DNA of 64,000 nt from assembly GCF_018130215.1 (NCBI RefSeq), contig NZ_JAFCKQ010000025.1:1-64000 (forward strand), given 5' to 3'. Below the pieces are notes generated by a model. It saw nothing but the letters and a program-made list of their open reading frames with translations, did not search any database and had not been told where the DNA came from. The stretch comes from Bradyrhizobium jicamae. GTDB lineage: Bacteria; Pseudomonadota; Alphaproteobacteria; Rhizobiales; Xanthobacteraceae. Numbering within the stretch: position 1 is the stretch's first letter; each line of letters starts with the position of its first letter. The position numbers and the translations under genes are program-made. Below are positions 53,182 to 63,514 of the stretch, one piece after another.

Positions 53182-54642
53182 GTGGCGACGCAGCCGATGC
53201 GCCCGGGCGCGGTGATCGATGGGTTCACCGTCGGCGAACGGGTCCACCGCGGCGGCATGGCGACGCTGTGGAGCGTCACCCATCCCGGCATCGATGTGCC
53301 GCTCCTGATGAAGGTGCCGCTGACATCCGAGGGCGAGGATCCGGCGGCGATCGTCAGCTTCGAGATGGAGCAGATGATCCTGCCGCGGCTGTCCGGGCCG
53401 CACGTGCCGGCCTGTTTCGGCTCCGGCGATTTCGAGCGGCAGGCCTATGTGGCGATGGAGCGCATTCCCGGGCAGACGCTCTACAAGCGGCTCGACGATT
53501 TGCCGCTGCCTTACGAGGCGGCGAGGGCGATTGCCGGCAAGATCGCCTCCGCGCTCGCCAGCCTGCACCGCCAGAACGTCATCCATCACGACATCAAGCC
53601 GAGCAGCATCATGTTCCGTGAGCGCGGCGAGGCGGCGGTGCTGATCGACTTCGGGCTCTCGCACCACAATCATCTGCCTGATCTGCTGCAGGAGGAGTTC
53701 CGCCTGCCTTACGGCACCGCACCCTACATGGCGCCCGAGCGCCTGCTCGGCATACGCGACGATCCGCGCAGCGACCTGTTCTCGCTCGGCGTGCTGCTCT
53801 ACTTCTTCACCACGGGCGTGCGGCCGTTCGGCGAGACCGAGTCGCTGCGCGGCATGCGCCGGCGGCTGTGGCGCGATCCCTATCCGCCGCGCAGGCTGAG
53901 AGCTGACTATCCCCCCTGGCTGCAGGAGATCGTGCTGCGGTGCCTCGAGATCGACCCTGCCGCGCGGTATCCGACCGCAGCGCAGCTCGCCTTCGATCTC
54001 GCCCATCCTGAAAAGGTGAAGCTGACCTCGCGGTCGCAGCGCCTGACGCGCGATCCGCTCGGTACGGTCTGGCGCCGACGCTTCAATCTCGGCGCGGTAG
54101 CGCCGCAGCCGAAGTCCAATGTCGCCGCCCAACTCGCGGCAAGCCCGATCGTCGCCGTCGCGCTGGATCCATCCCATGGTTCCGAGGTGCTGAACGACGC
54201 CATTCGCGTCACCGCCGAGCAGGTGTTGTCGACCTCGCCGTCGGCGCGGCTGGCCTGCGTGAACGTGCTGAAGCTCAACCTGCTGTCGATCGACCGGACT
54301 CTGGACGAGCAAGGCCAGAACAAGCATGTCGACCGGCTGGTGGCGCTCCAGCATTGGGCGCGGCCGTTCCGGCTCGACGAGAGCCGGCTCACCGTTCATG
54401 TTCTCGAAGCGATCGATCCCGCCAGCGCCATCTTGGAATTCGCCACGGCCAATCTGGTCGACCACATCATCATCGGGGCGCGGCAGAGCTCGATGAGGCG
54501 TTCGCTGCTCGGCAGTGTCTCGGCCAAGGTCGCATCCGAGGCGCCATGCACCGTGACCGTGGTGCGGCCTTCGCGGCTCGAACTGCAGGCGACGGCCGGC
54601 GCAAGCGATGGGGCGGCGATCACCCCGCCTGGACTGTTCTGA
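53182..54642 (+). CDS. Serine/threonine protein kinase fused to a universal stress domain
   Basis: A 486-residue protein. Residues about 13-275 are a Hanks-type kinase: ATP lysine Lys44 in LLMKVPL, catalytic loop VIHHDIKPSSIMF (Asp137; the usual HRD is HHD), DFGLS at 156, and APYMAPERLLG. Residues about 310-460 are a UspA-like domain: SPIVAVALDPSHGSEVLNDAI, then VDHIIIGARQSSMRRSLLGSVSAKVASEAPCTVTVV, with the nucleotide-binding GxxxxxxxxxG run. The fusion links phosphorylation to stress nucleotide sensing. The start is GTG 53182 or ATG 53197. It probably shares a transcript with the phosphoesterase. Confidence 0.88.
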   Translation: MATQPMRPGAVIDGFTVGERVHRGGMATLWSVTHPGIDVPLLMKVPLTSEGEDPAAIVSFEMEQMILPRLSGPHVPACFGSGDFERQAYVAMERIPGQTLYKRLDDLPLPYEAARAIAGKIASALASLHRQNVIHHDIKPSSIMFRERGEAAVLIDFGLSHHNHLPDLLQEEFRLPYGTAPYMAPERLLGIRDDPRSDLFSLGVLLYFFTTGVRPFGETESLRGMRRRLWRDPYPPRRLRADYPPWLQEIVLRCLEIDPAARYPTAAQLAFDLAHPEKVKLTSRSQRLTRDPLGTVWRRRFNLGAVAPQPKSNVAAQLAASPIVAVALDPSHGSEVLNDAIRVTAEQVLSTSPSARLACVNVLKLNLLSIDRTLDEQGQNKHVDRLVALQHWARPFRLDESRLTVHVLEAIDPASAILEFATANLVDHIIIGARQSSMRRSLLGSVSAKVASEAPCTVTVVRPSRLELQATAGASDGAAITPPGLF

Positions 54643-54674
54643 CTACGCGTTGGCTCCCACGCGGCCGCGGGCGG

Positions 54675-54848
54675 TCAGGCGCGATGCAGACGAGTATAGG
54701 TGGTGCGTGCTGCCTTGGCACGGGGCGACGTTACGTAGGCGCGCCGCGCCACAAAGGCTGCGTTCAGGCCGAGCCATAATGCCAGGCCGCCCCAAATCAG
54801 GATCGCTGTCACGATTGCGCCTCCCCAAACTTTGAGGAAGTTGTGCAT
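54675..54848 (-). CDS. Small single-helix membrane protein
   Basis: A 57-residue product with one membrane helix (WGGAIVTAILIWGGLALWLGL) and a basic C-terminal tail (RRAYVTSPRAKAARTTYTRLH). It has no known family. An open frame continues upstream to 54908. No strong ribosome site precedes 54848. The hydrophobic-then-basic arrangement and the high codon-position bias in the gap between convergent genes support a real gene, but only moderately. Confidence 0.45.
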   Translation of the reverse strand: MHNFLKVWGGAIVTAILIWGGLALWLGLNAAFVARRAYVTSPRAKAARTTYTRLHRA

Positions 54849-54965
54849 CAATTGAGATGAGTCTGTGAAGCCCGCATGACCACGGGGTACCGCAGAAATG
54901 TTGTGCATGCGGCAACGCAGCAGCCTGGTGTGCGCCGCACTTGCGGGCAGCAGGCGCGCCGTCGG

Positions 54966-55667
54966 TCAGATCGCTTCACCCCGAGCCAGCGCCGCGGAGT
55001 TGCGGATCGCCGAAATATTGGTGCGGTAGCTCTCGATGGTACCGCCCTTGAATACCGCGGAGCCTGCGACGAAGGCGTTGGCCCCGGCGGCGGCGAGCTG
55101 GCCCGCCACGTCAGGCGCAACCCCGCCATCGACCTCGATATCGATCTCCCGTCCGGCCGTCATCGCCTTGACGTCGCTCACCTTGCCGAGCGCCGAGCGG
55201 ATGAAGGCCTGGCCGCCGAAGCCCGGATTGACCGACATCACCAGCACGAGGTCGACGAGGTCGAGCACATATTCGATCGCGCTCGCCGGCGTCGCCGGAT
55301 TGAGCGACACGCCGGCCTTCTTGCCCAGCGCCCGGATCGCCTGCAGCGAGCGATGCAGATGCGGGCCGGCTTCGGCATGCACCGTGATGTGGTCGCAGCC
55401 CGCCTTGGCGAAGGCTTCGAGATAGGGATCGCACGGCGAGATCATCAGATGCGCGTCGAAGATCTTCTTCGTATGCGGTCGCATCGCCTTGATGACATCC
55501 GGACCGTAGGAGATGTTGGGAACGAAATGCCCGTCCATCACGTCGAGATGGATCCAGTCGGCGCCGGCCTGGTCGACGGCGCGGACTTCCTCGCCGAGCC
55601 TTGAGAAGTCCGACGCCAGGATCGAGGGCGCGATGACGAGGGGACGCGGGGTGAATGGCTGGGACAT
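54966..55667 (-). CDS. rpe: Ribulose-phosphate 3-epimerase
   Basis: A 233-residue TIM-barrel enzyme that interconverts ribulose 5-phosphate and xylulose 5-phosphate in the pentose phosphate pathway and the Calvin cycle. Active-site blocks are APSILASDFSRLGEEV, DWIHLDVMDGHFVPNIS (metal ligands), the loop MSVNPGFGGQ, and EVDGGVAPD. The ATG at 55667 gives the usual start; the frame open to 55856 is not homologous. The length is normal. Confidence 0.95.
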   Translation of the reverse strand: MSQPFTPRPLVIAPSILASDFSRLGEEVRAVDQAGADWIHLDVMDGHFVPNISYGPDVIKAMRPHTKKIFDAHLMISPCDPYLEAFAKAGCDHITVHAEAGPHLHRSLQAIRALGKKAGVSLNPATPASAIEYVLDLVDLVLVMSVNPGFGGQAFIRSALGKVSDVKAMTAGREIDIEVDGGVAPDVAGQLAAAGANAFVAGSAVFKGGTIESYRTNISAIRNSAALARGEAI

Positions 55668-55920
55668 GAGCGCTTTCCCGAAAGGCGTTGCGGCCGTGGC
55701 GATGGCCCCGCCTATCACGCAGACGCGGGACGGGCAATGCGACGAGGGGACGGAACCGGCAGCGGAAAAATCTGCCGCAGCGGCAGCTCTTGCCGGGTGC
55801 GCCAACTTGTCCATTTCGCGGGAATGCCGGATTTCATTGGGTTTTTTCGCTGGCACGCGCCTTGCTCAACAATGGACGAGAGTTCGAACCGCCGCGCGCG
55901 GCGGTGTTTGGGGTGTTGCC

Positions 55921-56700
55921 ATGTTGTTTGCCATCGGCGCTGCTTCGTCAGCGATCGACCTTCTCCAGTCGCTGATGTCGTCGAAGTCGGCATCCGCGCA
56001 GACCACGAGCACGAGCCAGGGCACGACCCAGGCCACCGGCCTGTTCGACCCCTCGATGGCGTCCTCGAGTTCGACCAGCACCAGCGCCGGAACCGGTTCC
56101 AACAGCGGGTGGTCGCAGATCTCGCCGGCGACGATGAGCGCGCTGCTGTCGGCGCAAAGCCAGGCGTCGTCGAGCGGAACGACGGGTACGACGACGACGA
56201 ATTCCTCCAATCCGCTGCAGAGCCTGTTCTCGCAGATCGCAGCCAGCAGCACAGGCACGATCAGCAAGTCGCAATTCGAGAGCACGCTCGCCGCCGACGG
56301 CATCGGCACCACCCAGGCCGACGCGCTGTTCGCCAAGCTCGACACCAATGGCGACGGCTCGGTCAGCCTCAGCGAGCTGCAGCAGGGGACGCAGCGTGCC
56401 GGCGGCCATCACCATCATCACGCGGACAGCGGCGCCAGCGGCGGCGCGGGTTCCAGCGGATCGGATGGCTCGAACTCCGGAACCACCAGCACGACCGTGA
56501 CCAACGCCGACGGCTCGACCACGACCACGTTGACCTATGCCGACGGCTCCAAGGTGACGATGACGACGCCGGCAGCCCCGTCCAACTCGTCAAGCCAGAA
56601 CAACGCGACCTCGTCCTACAATTTCATCGAGCAGCTGATCCAGCGCCAATCGCAGGCGGTGTCGGCGCAGGCGAGTTCGTCGGTAGCGGTGAGCGCGTAG
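55921..56700 (+). CDS. Low-complexity EF-hand protein
   Basis: A 259-residue protein rich in serine, threonine, alanine and glycine. A calcium-binding EF-hand loop, DTNGDGSVSLSE, appears near residue 141, with a second weaker pair of helices before it. It is followed by a run of five histidines (GGHHHHHADS) and a repetitive region (GSTTTTLTYADGSKVTM). The N-terminus is not a clear signal peptide. Many rhizobial genomes have similar calcium-binding proteins of unknown use. It lies alone between rpe and the P1 peptidase gene. Confidence 0.75.
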   Translation: MLFAIGAASSAIDLLQSLMSSKSASAQTTSTSQGTTQATGLFDPSMASSSSTSTSAGTGSNSGWSQISPATMSALLSAQSQASSSGTTGTTTTNSSNPLQSLFSQIAASSTGTISKSQFESTLAADGIGTTQADALFAKLDTNGDGSVSLSELQQGTQRAGGHHHHHADSGASGGAGSSGSDGSNSGTTSTTVTNADGSTTTTLTYADGSKVTMTTPAAPSNSSSQNNATSSYNFIEQLIQRQSQAVSAQASSSVAVSA

Positions 56701-56764
56701 CGGCCCGGGGCTCTTCCGCGTCTCTCATTGCGAGCGAAGCTGCGCGTAACGATCTCCACGCGAT

Positions 56765-57760
56765 CTAACCGAACCGATCCTGCCAGCTCGGCAGCGCGCC
56801 GGGGAAGGGCAGCGCGGTCGCTGCATAGACGCCGCGGGCGATGGCACGCGCCACCGTGTTGGCGGCCAGCGCGCCGAGCCTGGTGAGGCCGAACAGCGGG
56901 TCGATCGGTTTCGCGCCGGTCGCAGCGGCAAACACCACGTCGCCGTCGAGCGGTGCATGCACCGGGTAGATCGCACGTGCCATGCCGGTCTGCGCGATCA
57001 TCGCCAGCCGCTTGGCCTGCGCCTTGGTCAGTTGCGCGTCGGTGACCACGACGACCAGCGTGGTGCTCTCCGCCGCCGTCGCGTCAGCGCCGCCTTTCAG
57101 CCGCACCTTCAGCATGTCCTCGGTGAAGGCCGGCGGCAGGCCACGTCCGCCGAACTCGTGGCCTACCTCGAACGGCGCGGCCCAGAACCAGGGGCCTGTG
57201 CCGACGGTTACGCTGCCGACTGCGTTGACGACCGCAAGCGCAGCGACCGTGACGCCGTCGTCGGCCTGCACGGAGGCCGAGCCGAGGCCGCCCTTCAGGG
57301 TCGCGGTGGTCGCGCCCATGCCGGCGCCGACGCTGCCGAGGTTGAAATCGCCCGTCGCCGCATCCGCAGCCGCGTAGCCAAGATCGCGATAGGGCGGAAA
57401 GCGTCCCCACGCCTTGTTGCCGCCGTTGAGAACATCGAAGCAGATCGCGCCTGGCACGATCGGGATCACCGCATCGCGGACGCGAAAGCCGCGGCCGCGC
57501 TCGGCGAGCCAGGCCTGCACGCCGCCGGCGGCGTCGAGCCCGAGCGCGGAGCCGCCGGACAGCGCGATGGCGTCGATCGCCTCGACGACGTTCTGCGGCG
57601 CAAGCAGCGCGTCCTCGCGCAGGCCGGGGCCACCGCCGCGGACATCGATTGAGGCCACCGCCGGTCGATCGAAGATGATGGCGGTCACGCCCGAGGCGAT
57701 CGCGCCGTCATGGGCGTGGCCGACGCTGACGCCGGCGATATCGGTGAGAAGGTTTTTCAC
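56765..57760 (-). CDS. P1 family peptidase (DmpA-like)
   Basis: A 331-residue member of the DmpA/L-aminopeptidase family, which self-cleaves to make an N-terminal nucleophile. Matching parts are NLLTDIAGVSVGHAHDG at the start, AIALSGGSALGLDAAGG, VGAGMGATT, and the cleavage region AAESTTLVVVVTDAQ, where a serine or threonine becomes the nucleophile. Substrates are short peptides or amides. The GTG at 57760 has GGAACGGAACG upstream and gives the usual length; the frame is open to 57931. Confidence 0.88.
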   Translation of the reverse strand: MKNLLTDIAGVSVGHAHDGAIASGVTAIIFDRPAVASIDVRGGGPGLREDALLAPQNVVEAIDAIALSGGSALGLDAAGGVQAWLAERGRGFRVRDAVIPIVPGAICFDVLNGGNKAWGRFPPYRDLGYAAADAATGDFNLGSVGAGMGATTATLKGGLGSASVQADDGVTVAALAVVNAVGSVTVGTGPWFWAAPFEVGHEFGGRGLPPAFTEDMLKVRLKGGADATAAESTTLVVVVTDAQLTKAQAKRLAMIAQTGMARAIYPVHAPLDGDVVFAAATGAKPIDPLFGLTRLGALAANTVARAIARGVYAATALPFPGALPSWQDRFG

Positions 57761-57932
57761 GATGCGTTCCGTTCCCGCCTGCCATCCGGATGATTCCGGT
57801 ATAACAGCCGCAAGGAATGCAGCAAGGCAGGTAACCCGCCCTTTACCGACAATCGGGACAATGCGCGGGTTTACATCTTGATTCCCGATCTCCGCCATTA
57901 GCCTTCCGCGCGGAAGCACTGGGAGGGCCATT

Positions 57933-58319
57933 ATGCCCCGTATTCTCGTGATCGACGATCAGGCCGACGTTCGGGCAATGATCGCGATCCTGCTGCGTGT
58001 TCAGCGTTTTGAGGTGATCGAGGCGTCGAACGCCGCCGAGGCGCTGGCCGCGTTCGAGGCTTCGCCCTGCGATCTCGCCATCGTCGACATCTTCCTGGAC
58101 GGCAGGAGCGGGGTCGACGTCATCCTCGCCATGCGTGCGCGCGTGCCGCGATTTCCGATCGTCGCGATCTCGGGGATCACGGCGCTCGATTTCCTGCCGG
58201 GATCGGCCGACCTCGCCGACATCGTCGGCCTGCAGAAACCGTTCCGGCCGAACCAGTTGCAGCAGGCGATCGACGCTGCGCTCGGCTCCGTGATGCACAC
58301 GATGGTCGCCGCGGGCTGA
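57933..58319 (+). CDS. Single-domain response regulator
   Basis: A 128-residue receiver domain alone: acidic pair VIDDQADVRA, phospho-acceptor Asp52 in AIVDIFLDG, and Lys102 in GLQKPFRPNQL. It has no output domain, so it must act through another protein, such as a hybrid kinase or a flagellar/diguanylate partner. GGGAGGG precedes the ATG. No kinase gene is adjacent. Confidence 0.9.
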   Translation: MPRILVIDDQADVRAMIAILLRVQRFEVIEASNAAEALAAFEASPCDLAIVDIFLDGRSGVDVILAMRARVPRFPIVAISGITALDFLPGSADLADIVGLQKPFRPNQLQQAIDAALGSVMHTMVAAG

Positions 58320-58325
58320 TGCGCA

Positions 58326-58356
58326 ACAAAAAACGCCCCGGCAAGCCGGGGCGTTT
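58326..58356 (-). terminator. Rho-independent terminator after the liv-binding protein gene
   Basis: AAACGCCCCGG at 58331-58341 pairs with CCGGGGCGTTT at 58346-58356 around a four-base loop. The minus strand carries a long T run after the stem. It also stands after the plus-strand response regulator, so it may work both ways. Confidence 0.85.
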
Positions 58357-58400
58357 GAATGAGAGCGTCGGGAGATCAGCAATCCCGATCGGGTGCCCCG

Positions 58401-59519
58401 TCAGGTCCCCTTCTGGTTGATCTCGTAGTAGTTGCCCTTGTTGTCCCACTTGTAGACGACGTAGTCGATCTGCTTGATGTCGCCCTTGGCATCGAAGCCC
58501 AGCTTGCCGAGCACGGTGTCCCAATCGCCGGCCTTGATGGTGGCCATCACCTTCTTGGGGTCGGTGGTGCCGGCCTTGGCGGCAGCCTGGGTCCAGACCT
58601 GGATCGCCGCGTAGGTGTAGAGCGTGTAGCCTTCGGGATCGATGTTCTTGGCCTTGAACTTCTCGACGATCGCCTTCGCGGTCGGCTTGTTGCGCGGATC
58701 CGGGCCGAAGGTGAACAGAGTGCCTTCAGCGGCGGGGCCGGCGATCGAGGCGAACTCCTTGTCGTTCAAGGCGTCGCCCGCCATCAGCACGGCTTGCAGA
58801 CCCTGGTCACGCATCTGGCGCAGGATCAGGCCGGATTCCTGATGGTAGCCGCCGACATAGACGAGATCGATGTTCTCCTTCTTCAGGCGCGAGACGATCG
58901 CGTTGAAGTCCTTGTCGCCCTTGTTGTAGGACTCATAGAGCTTCTCCTGGACGCCGGCCTTGTTCAGCGACTTCTTGGTCTCGTCGGCGAGGCCTTTGCC
59001 GTAAGTGGTCTTGTCGTTCAGGATCGCGATGTTCTTGCCCTTGAAGTTCTTGATGATGTAGTCGGCGGCGACGATGCCCTGCTGGTCGTCGCGACCGCAG
59101 ACGCGCGCCACGTTCCAGAGTTTGCGCTCGGTGAACAGCGGGTTGGTCGAAGCCGGCGTGATCTGCAGGACGTTGGCGTCGGCATAAGCCTCGGACGCCG
59201 GGATCGAGGACGACGAGCAGAAGTGACCGGCGACGAACGGAATCTTCGCGCTGCCGATCTTTTCCGCGATCGAGCGCGCCTGCTTCGGATCGCAGGCATC
59301 GTCGTTGGCTTGCAGCGCGAGCTTCTTGCCAAGGATGCCGCCGGCCGCGTTGATGTCGGCGACGGCCTGCTCGGCGCCGTTCTGCATCTGCCGGCCGAAG
59401 GCGGCTTCGTCGCCCGTCATCGGGCCGGCCACTGCAATGGTGATGTCCTGCGCGAACGCGCTCGCCGACAATGCGAACGAAGCGCCCAATGCCAGGCCGA
59501 TGATCTTCAGTGATTTCAT
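58401..59519 (-). CDS. Branched-chain amino acid ABC transporter, periplasmic binding protein
   Basis: A 372-residue LivJ/LivK-type protein with a signal peptide (IIGLALGASFALSASAFA, mature at Gln-Asp-Ile). The domain order is that of type I periplasmic binding proteins: ITIAVAGPMTGDEAAFG, DDACDPKQARSIAEKI, VAGHFCSSSSIPAS, and VYVGGYHQESGLILRQM. It binds leucine, isoleucine, valine or similar amino acids for the transporter encoded next to it. The ATG at 59519 starts a standard signal; the longer frame is discarded. It ends in a strong terminator. Confidence 0.92.
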   Translation of the reverse strand: MKSLKIIGLALGASFALSASAFAQDITIAVAGPMTGDEAAFGRQMQNGAEQAVADINAAGGILGKKLALQANDDACDPKQARSIAEKIGSAKIPFVAGHFCSSSSIPASEAYADANVLQITPASTNPLFTERKLWNVARVCGRDDQQGIVAADYIIKNFKGKNIAILNDKTTYGKGLADETKKSLNKAGVQEKLYESYNKGDKDFNAIVSRLKKENIDLVYVGGYHQESGLILRQMRDQGLQAVLMAGDALNDKEFASIAGPAAEGTLFTFGPDPRNKPTAKAIVEKFKAKNIDPEGYTLYTYAAIQVWTQAAAKAGTTDPKKVMATIKAGDWDTVLGKLGFDAKGDIKQIDYVVYKWDNKGNYYEINQKGT

Positions 59520-59684
59520 GACAAGTCCTCGTGGTCGTTGCCTTTTGGGGAAGGACCCGGCGGGCCGGGTACAATAACCGGCGCCATTCTCGGATGAATT
59601 CGCGGCGAAGTCACCGGCAATTTTCAGGTAAAACGACGCTTCAGCCGCCACGGGGGGCCGGCTTCCGTCCGAACGGAAATGGCT

Positions 59685-60427
<743 letters not shown>

Positions 60428-60431
<4 letters not shown>

Positions 60432-61261
60432 TTGGCCTTCTCCATCACGGCGATCGCCTCGTCCTCGTCGGCGCCGAGATAGGCGGCGATCACCTTGGGA
60501 TCGTCGCGCACGGCCTGCGGCGTGCCTTCGGCGATCTTGACGCCGTAGTCCATGACCACGACGTGATCGGAGATCTCCATCACGACCGACATGTCGTGCT
60601 CGATCAGCAGGATCGAGGTGCCCTGCTCGGCGCGGATCGACAGCAGCAATTCGTTGAGCGCGCCGCTTTCGCGCGCATTCAGGCCGGCTGCCGGCTCGTC
60701 GAGGCAGAGCAGCGTGGGCTCGGTGCACATCGCGCGGGCGATCTCGAGACGGCGCTGGTCGCCATAGGCGAGGTTGCCCGCCGCATCATCGGCGCGATCG
60801 AGCAGCCCGACGCGCGCCAGCCAGGTCCGCGCCAGCTCAATGGCGGCTCGTTCGGCGCTGCGCCATGACGGCGCGCCGATCAGGCCGAGCACGGTCAGGC
60901 CGGAGGCGCGCATCAAGGCGTTGTGCTGCGCCACCATCAGGTTCTCGAGCGCGGTCATGCCTGGAAACAGGCGGATGTTCTGGAAGGTGCGGGCGACGCT
61001 GGCCTGCTTGGAGATGCGGAAATCGTTGAGCCGCTCGAGATGGATGGTGCGACCGTCATCGTGGTTGAGGCGGATCGCGCCACCGCTCGGGCGATAGAAC
61101 CCGGTGATGCAGTTGAACACCGTGGTCTTGCCGGCGCCGTTCGGTCCGATCAGCGCGGTGATCTTGCGCCGGTCGGCGTTGAAGGAGAGATCGTTGACGG
61201 CGACGATGCCGCCGAAGCGCATCATCAGGTGTTCCACGGTGAGGATCGGGGCGTCGCTCAT
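60428..61261 (-). CDS. livG: Branched-chain amino acid ABC transporter ATPase LivG
   Basis: A 277-residue ATPase of the LivG type. Walker A is GPNGAGKTT, the signature is LAYGDQRRLEIARAM, and Walker B is LLCLDEPAAGLN. It has the family-typical Q-loop region ASVARTFQNIRLFPGMT. The ATG overlaps the livM stop (ATGA), so the genes are translationally coupled. Confidence 0.94.
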
Positions 61262-62583
61262 CCGTGGCCCTCCTTGACGAGATCGGACGAGATCGCCTCG
61301 CTGCGTTCCAGATACACGGTCGGCGCACGGTGTCCGACCAGGCCGCGCGGCCGCCAGATCATCAGGATCACCATCGCCATGCCGAACACCAGCATGCGGT
61401 ACTGATCGAAGCCGCGGAACAATTCGAAGCCGCCTATCATCGCCAGCGCCGCAAGTGCCACGCCGAGCTGCGAGCCCATGCCGCCGAGCACGACGATCGC
61501 GAGCACCAGCGCCGATTCCTGGAAGGTGAAGGATTCCGGGCTGATGAAGCCCTGCCGCGTGGCGAAGAACGCGCCGGCAAAGCCGCCGAACATGGCGCCG
61601 GTGGCGAACGCGGTCAGCTTGGTCGTGGTGGTGTTGATGCCGAGCGCGCGGCAGGCTACCTCGTCCTCGCGCAGCGCCTCCCAGGCGCGGCCGATCGGCA
61701 GCCGCCGCAGCCGGATCGTCACCCAGTTGGTGAGCAGCGCCATCGCCAGGATCAGATAGAACAGGAAGACGAGGCGATGCGTCGGCGAGAACTCGATGCC
61801 GAGCTTGGCGGCGAGCCCGTCATCGCTGTTGTCGAGCGGGATGCCGAACAGGGTCGGGCGCGGAATGCCCGATACGCCGTTGGGGCCGCCGGTCAGGCTC
61901 TGCCAGTTGGTGATGACGAGGCGGATGATCTCGCCGAAAGCGAGTGTGACGATCGCCAGGTAGTCGCCGCGCAGACGCAGCACCGGGAAGCCGAGCAGCA
62001 CGCCCCAGAACGAAGCCAGGATGCCGGCGAGCGGCAGGCAGACCCAGAACGACAGGCCGAAATTGGTGGCGAGCAGCGCGTAGGAATAGGCGCCGACGGC
62101 GTAGAAGGCGACGTAGCCGAGGTCGAGCAGGCCGGCGAGGCCGACCACGACGTTGAGCCCCCAGCCCAGCATCACATAGGTCAGCACCAGGATGGCGAGG
62201 TCGAGAATGTAGCGCTGGTGGTAGAAGATGACGGGGACGAACAGTGCGAAGGCCAGCAGCGCCGGCGCCAGCCAGTGCCCCACGAACGACATCGCCGCGC
62301 GGACCGGCTTCGGCACGACCTTGTCGGTCTCGACTGGTCCGAACCATTGCCGCAGCAGCTCGACGATGATGCTGCCGCCGAACACGACACCCACCATGGT
62401 GGCGAGGTCGCCGAACCGCGTCCAGTAGATCAGGCCGCCCTGATTGCCGGCTTCGGTGCGGATGCCGATCATCAGTGAGAACAGGACCAGCGCGACCAGC
62501 GCGCTGATCAGGGCTTTCTTGAGGATGAAGGCGCTGCCGAGAGGCTGCGAAGTGTGCGACGAGGTTGCTGGGGTGACGCTCAC
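61258..62583 (-). CDS. livM: Branched-chain amino acid ABC transporter permease LivM
   Basis: A 441-residue permease with about ten membrane segments, including a family-specific central block: NVVVGLAGLLDLGYVAFYAVGAYSYALL, then RGDYLAIVTLAFGEIIRLV and the coupling segment GRAWEALREDEVACRALGIN. It is longer than usual because the N-terminus carries an extra hydrophobic part before the LivM core. The GTG start at 62583 follows livH by 13 bases. Confidence 0.94.
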   Translation of the reverse strand: MSVTPATSSHTSQPLGSAFILKKALISALVALVLFSLMIGIRTEAGNQGGLIYWTRFGDLATMVGVVFGGSIIVELLRQWFGPVETDKVVPKPVRAAMSFVGHWLAPALLAFALFVPVIFYHQRYILDLAILVLTYVMLGWGLNVVVGLAGLLDLGYVAFYAVGAYSYALLATNFGLSFWVCLPLAGILASFWGVLLGFPVLRLRGDYLAIVTLAFGEIIRLVITNWQSLTGGPNGVSGIPRPTLFGIPLDNSDDGLAAKLGIEFSPTHRLVFLFYLILAMALLTNWVTIRLRRLPIGRAWEALREDEVACRALGINTTTTKLTAFATGAMFGGFAGAFFATRQGFISPESFTFQESALVLAIVVLGGMGSQLGVALAALAMIGGFELFRGFDQYRMLVFGMAMVILMIWRPRGLVGHRAPTVYLERSEAISSDLVKEGHG

Positions 62584-62596
62584 TGAGGACTGTCCG

Positions 62597-63514
62597 TCAG
62601 ACTTTTTCGACTTCGGGACGACCGAGCAGGCCGGTCGGCATGAAGATCAGCACCACGATCAGGATCGAGAACGCGGCGACGTCCTTGTACTCGACCGAGA
62701 AATAGGCCGACCAGAACGTCTCGATCAGCCCGATCGCGAGCCCGCCGAGCATCGCGCCCGGCAGCGAGCCGATGCCGCCGAGCACGGCTGCGGTGAACGC
62801 CTTGATGCCGGCGACGAAGCCCATGAAGAAATCCACCACGCCATAATAGAGCAGGTACATTATGCCGGCGACGGCGGCGAGCGCCGCGCCGATCACGAAG
62901 GTCATCGAGATGGTGCGGTCGACGTCGACGCCGAGCAGTGCGGCCATGGTCTGGTCCTGCTCGCAGGCGCGCATGTCGCGGCCGAGCCGGGTGCGCGAGA
63001 CCAGCCAGGTGAACAGGGCAAGCACCACGATGGTGGCGACCACTACCAGGATCTGGACGTTGGAGAGCTGCACCGCGAAGCCACTGGCGCCTTCATGCAG
63101 CGTGTAACCGCCGGCGATGATCGGCGGCACCGGCTTGACCCGCGCGCCCTGCGACACCTGCGAGAAGTTGACCAGGATGAACGACATGCCGATTGCGGAG
63201 AGCATCGGCGCGAGGCGGAACGAATGCCGCAACGGGCGGTAGGCGATCCGCTCGATGGTCCAGCCATAAAGCGAGGTGATCGCCATCGAAACCAGCAGCA
63301 CGATCAGCAGGATCACCGGAATTGCGGTCAGCCCGAACGAGACCAGGATCAGGAACGTGATCAGTGCGATGAAGCCGCCGATCATGAAGATGTCGCCATG
63401 AGCGAAATTGATCATGCCGACGATGCCGTAGACCATCGTGTAGCCGATGGCGATGAGGCCGTAGATTGAGCCGAGTACGAGGCCGTTGATCAACTGCTGG
63501 GCGAAATAATCCAT
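62597..63514 (-). CDS. livH: Branched-chain amino acid ABC transporter permease LivH
   Basis: A 305-residue permease with about eight membrane segments. LivH marks are QQLINGLVLGSIYGLIAIGYTMVYGIVGMINFAHGD at the start (positions about 5-40), MRACEQDQTMAALLGVDVDRTI as the coupling segment, and AVLGGIGSLPGAMLGGLAIGLIE. It is the first gene of the livHMGF operon; the promoter lies in 63515-63790. Confidence 0.95.
   Translation of the reverse strand: MDYFAQQLINGLVLGSIYGLIAIGYTMVYGIVGMINFAHGDIFMIGGFIALITFLILVSFGLTAIPVILLIVLLVSMAITSLYGWTIERIAYRPLRHSFRLAPMLSAIGMSFILVNFSQVSQGARVKPVPPIIAGGYTLHEGASGFAVQLSNVQILVVVATIVVLALFTWLVSRTRLGRDMRACEQDQTMAALLGVDVDRTISMTFVIGAALAAVAGIMYLLYYGVVDFFMGFVAGIKAFTAAVLGGIGSLPGAMLGGLAIGLIETFWSAYFSVEYKDVAAFSILIVVLIFMPTGLLGRPEVEKV

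Noticed and set aside
53122..54465. 447-codon minus-strand frame
   Set aside because: Antisense to the kinase gene, which has clear kinase and Usp motifs.
61264..62478. 404-codon plus-strand frame
   Set aside because: Antisense to livM; highly charged and without motifs.
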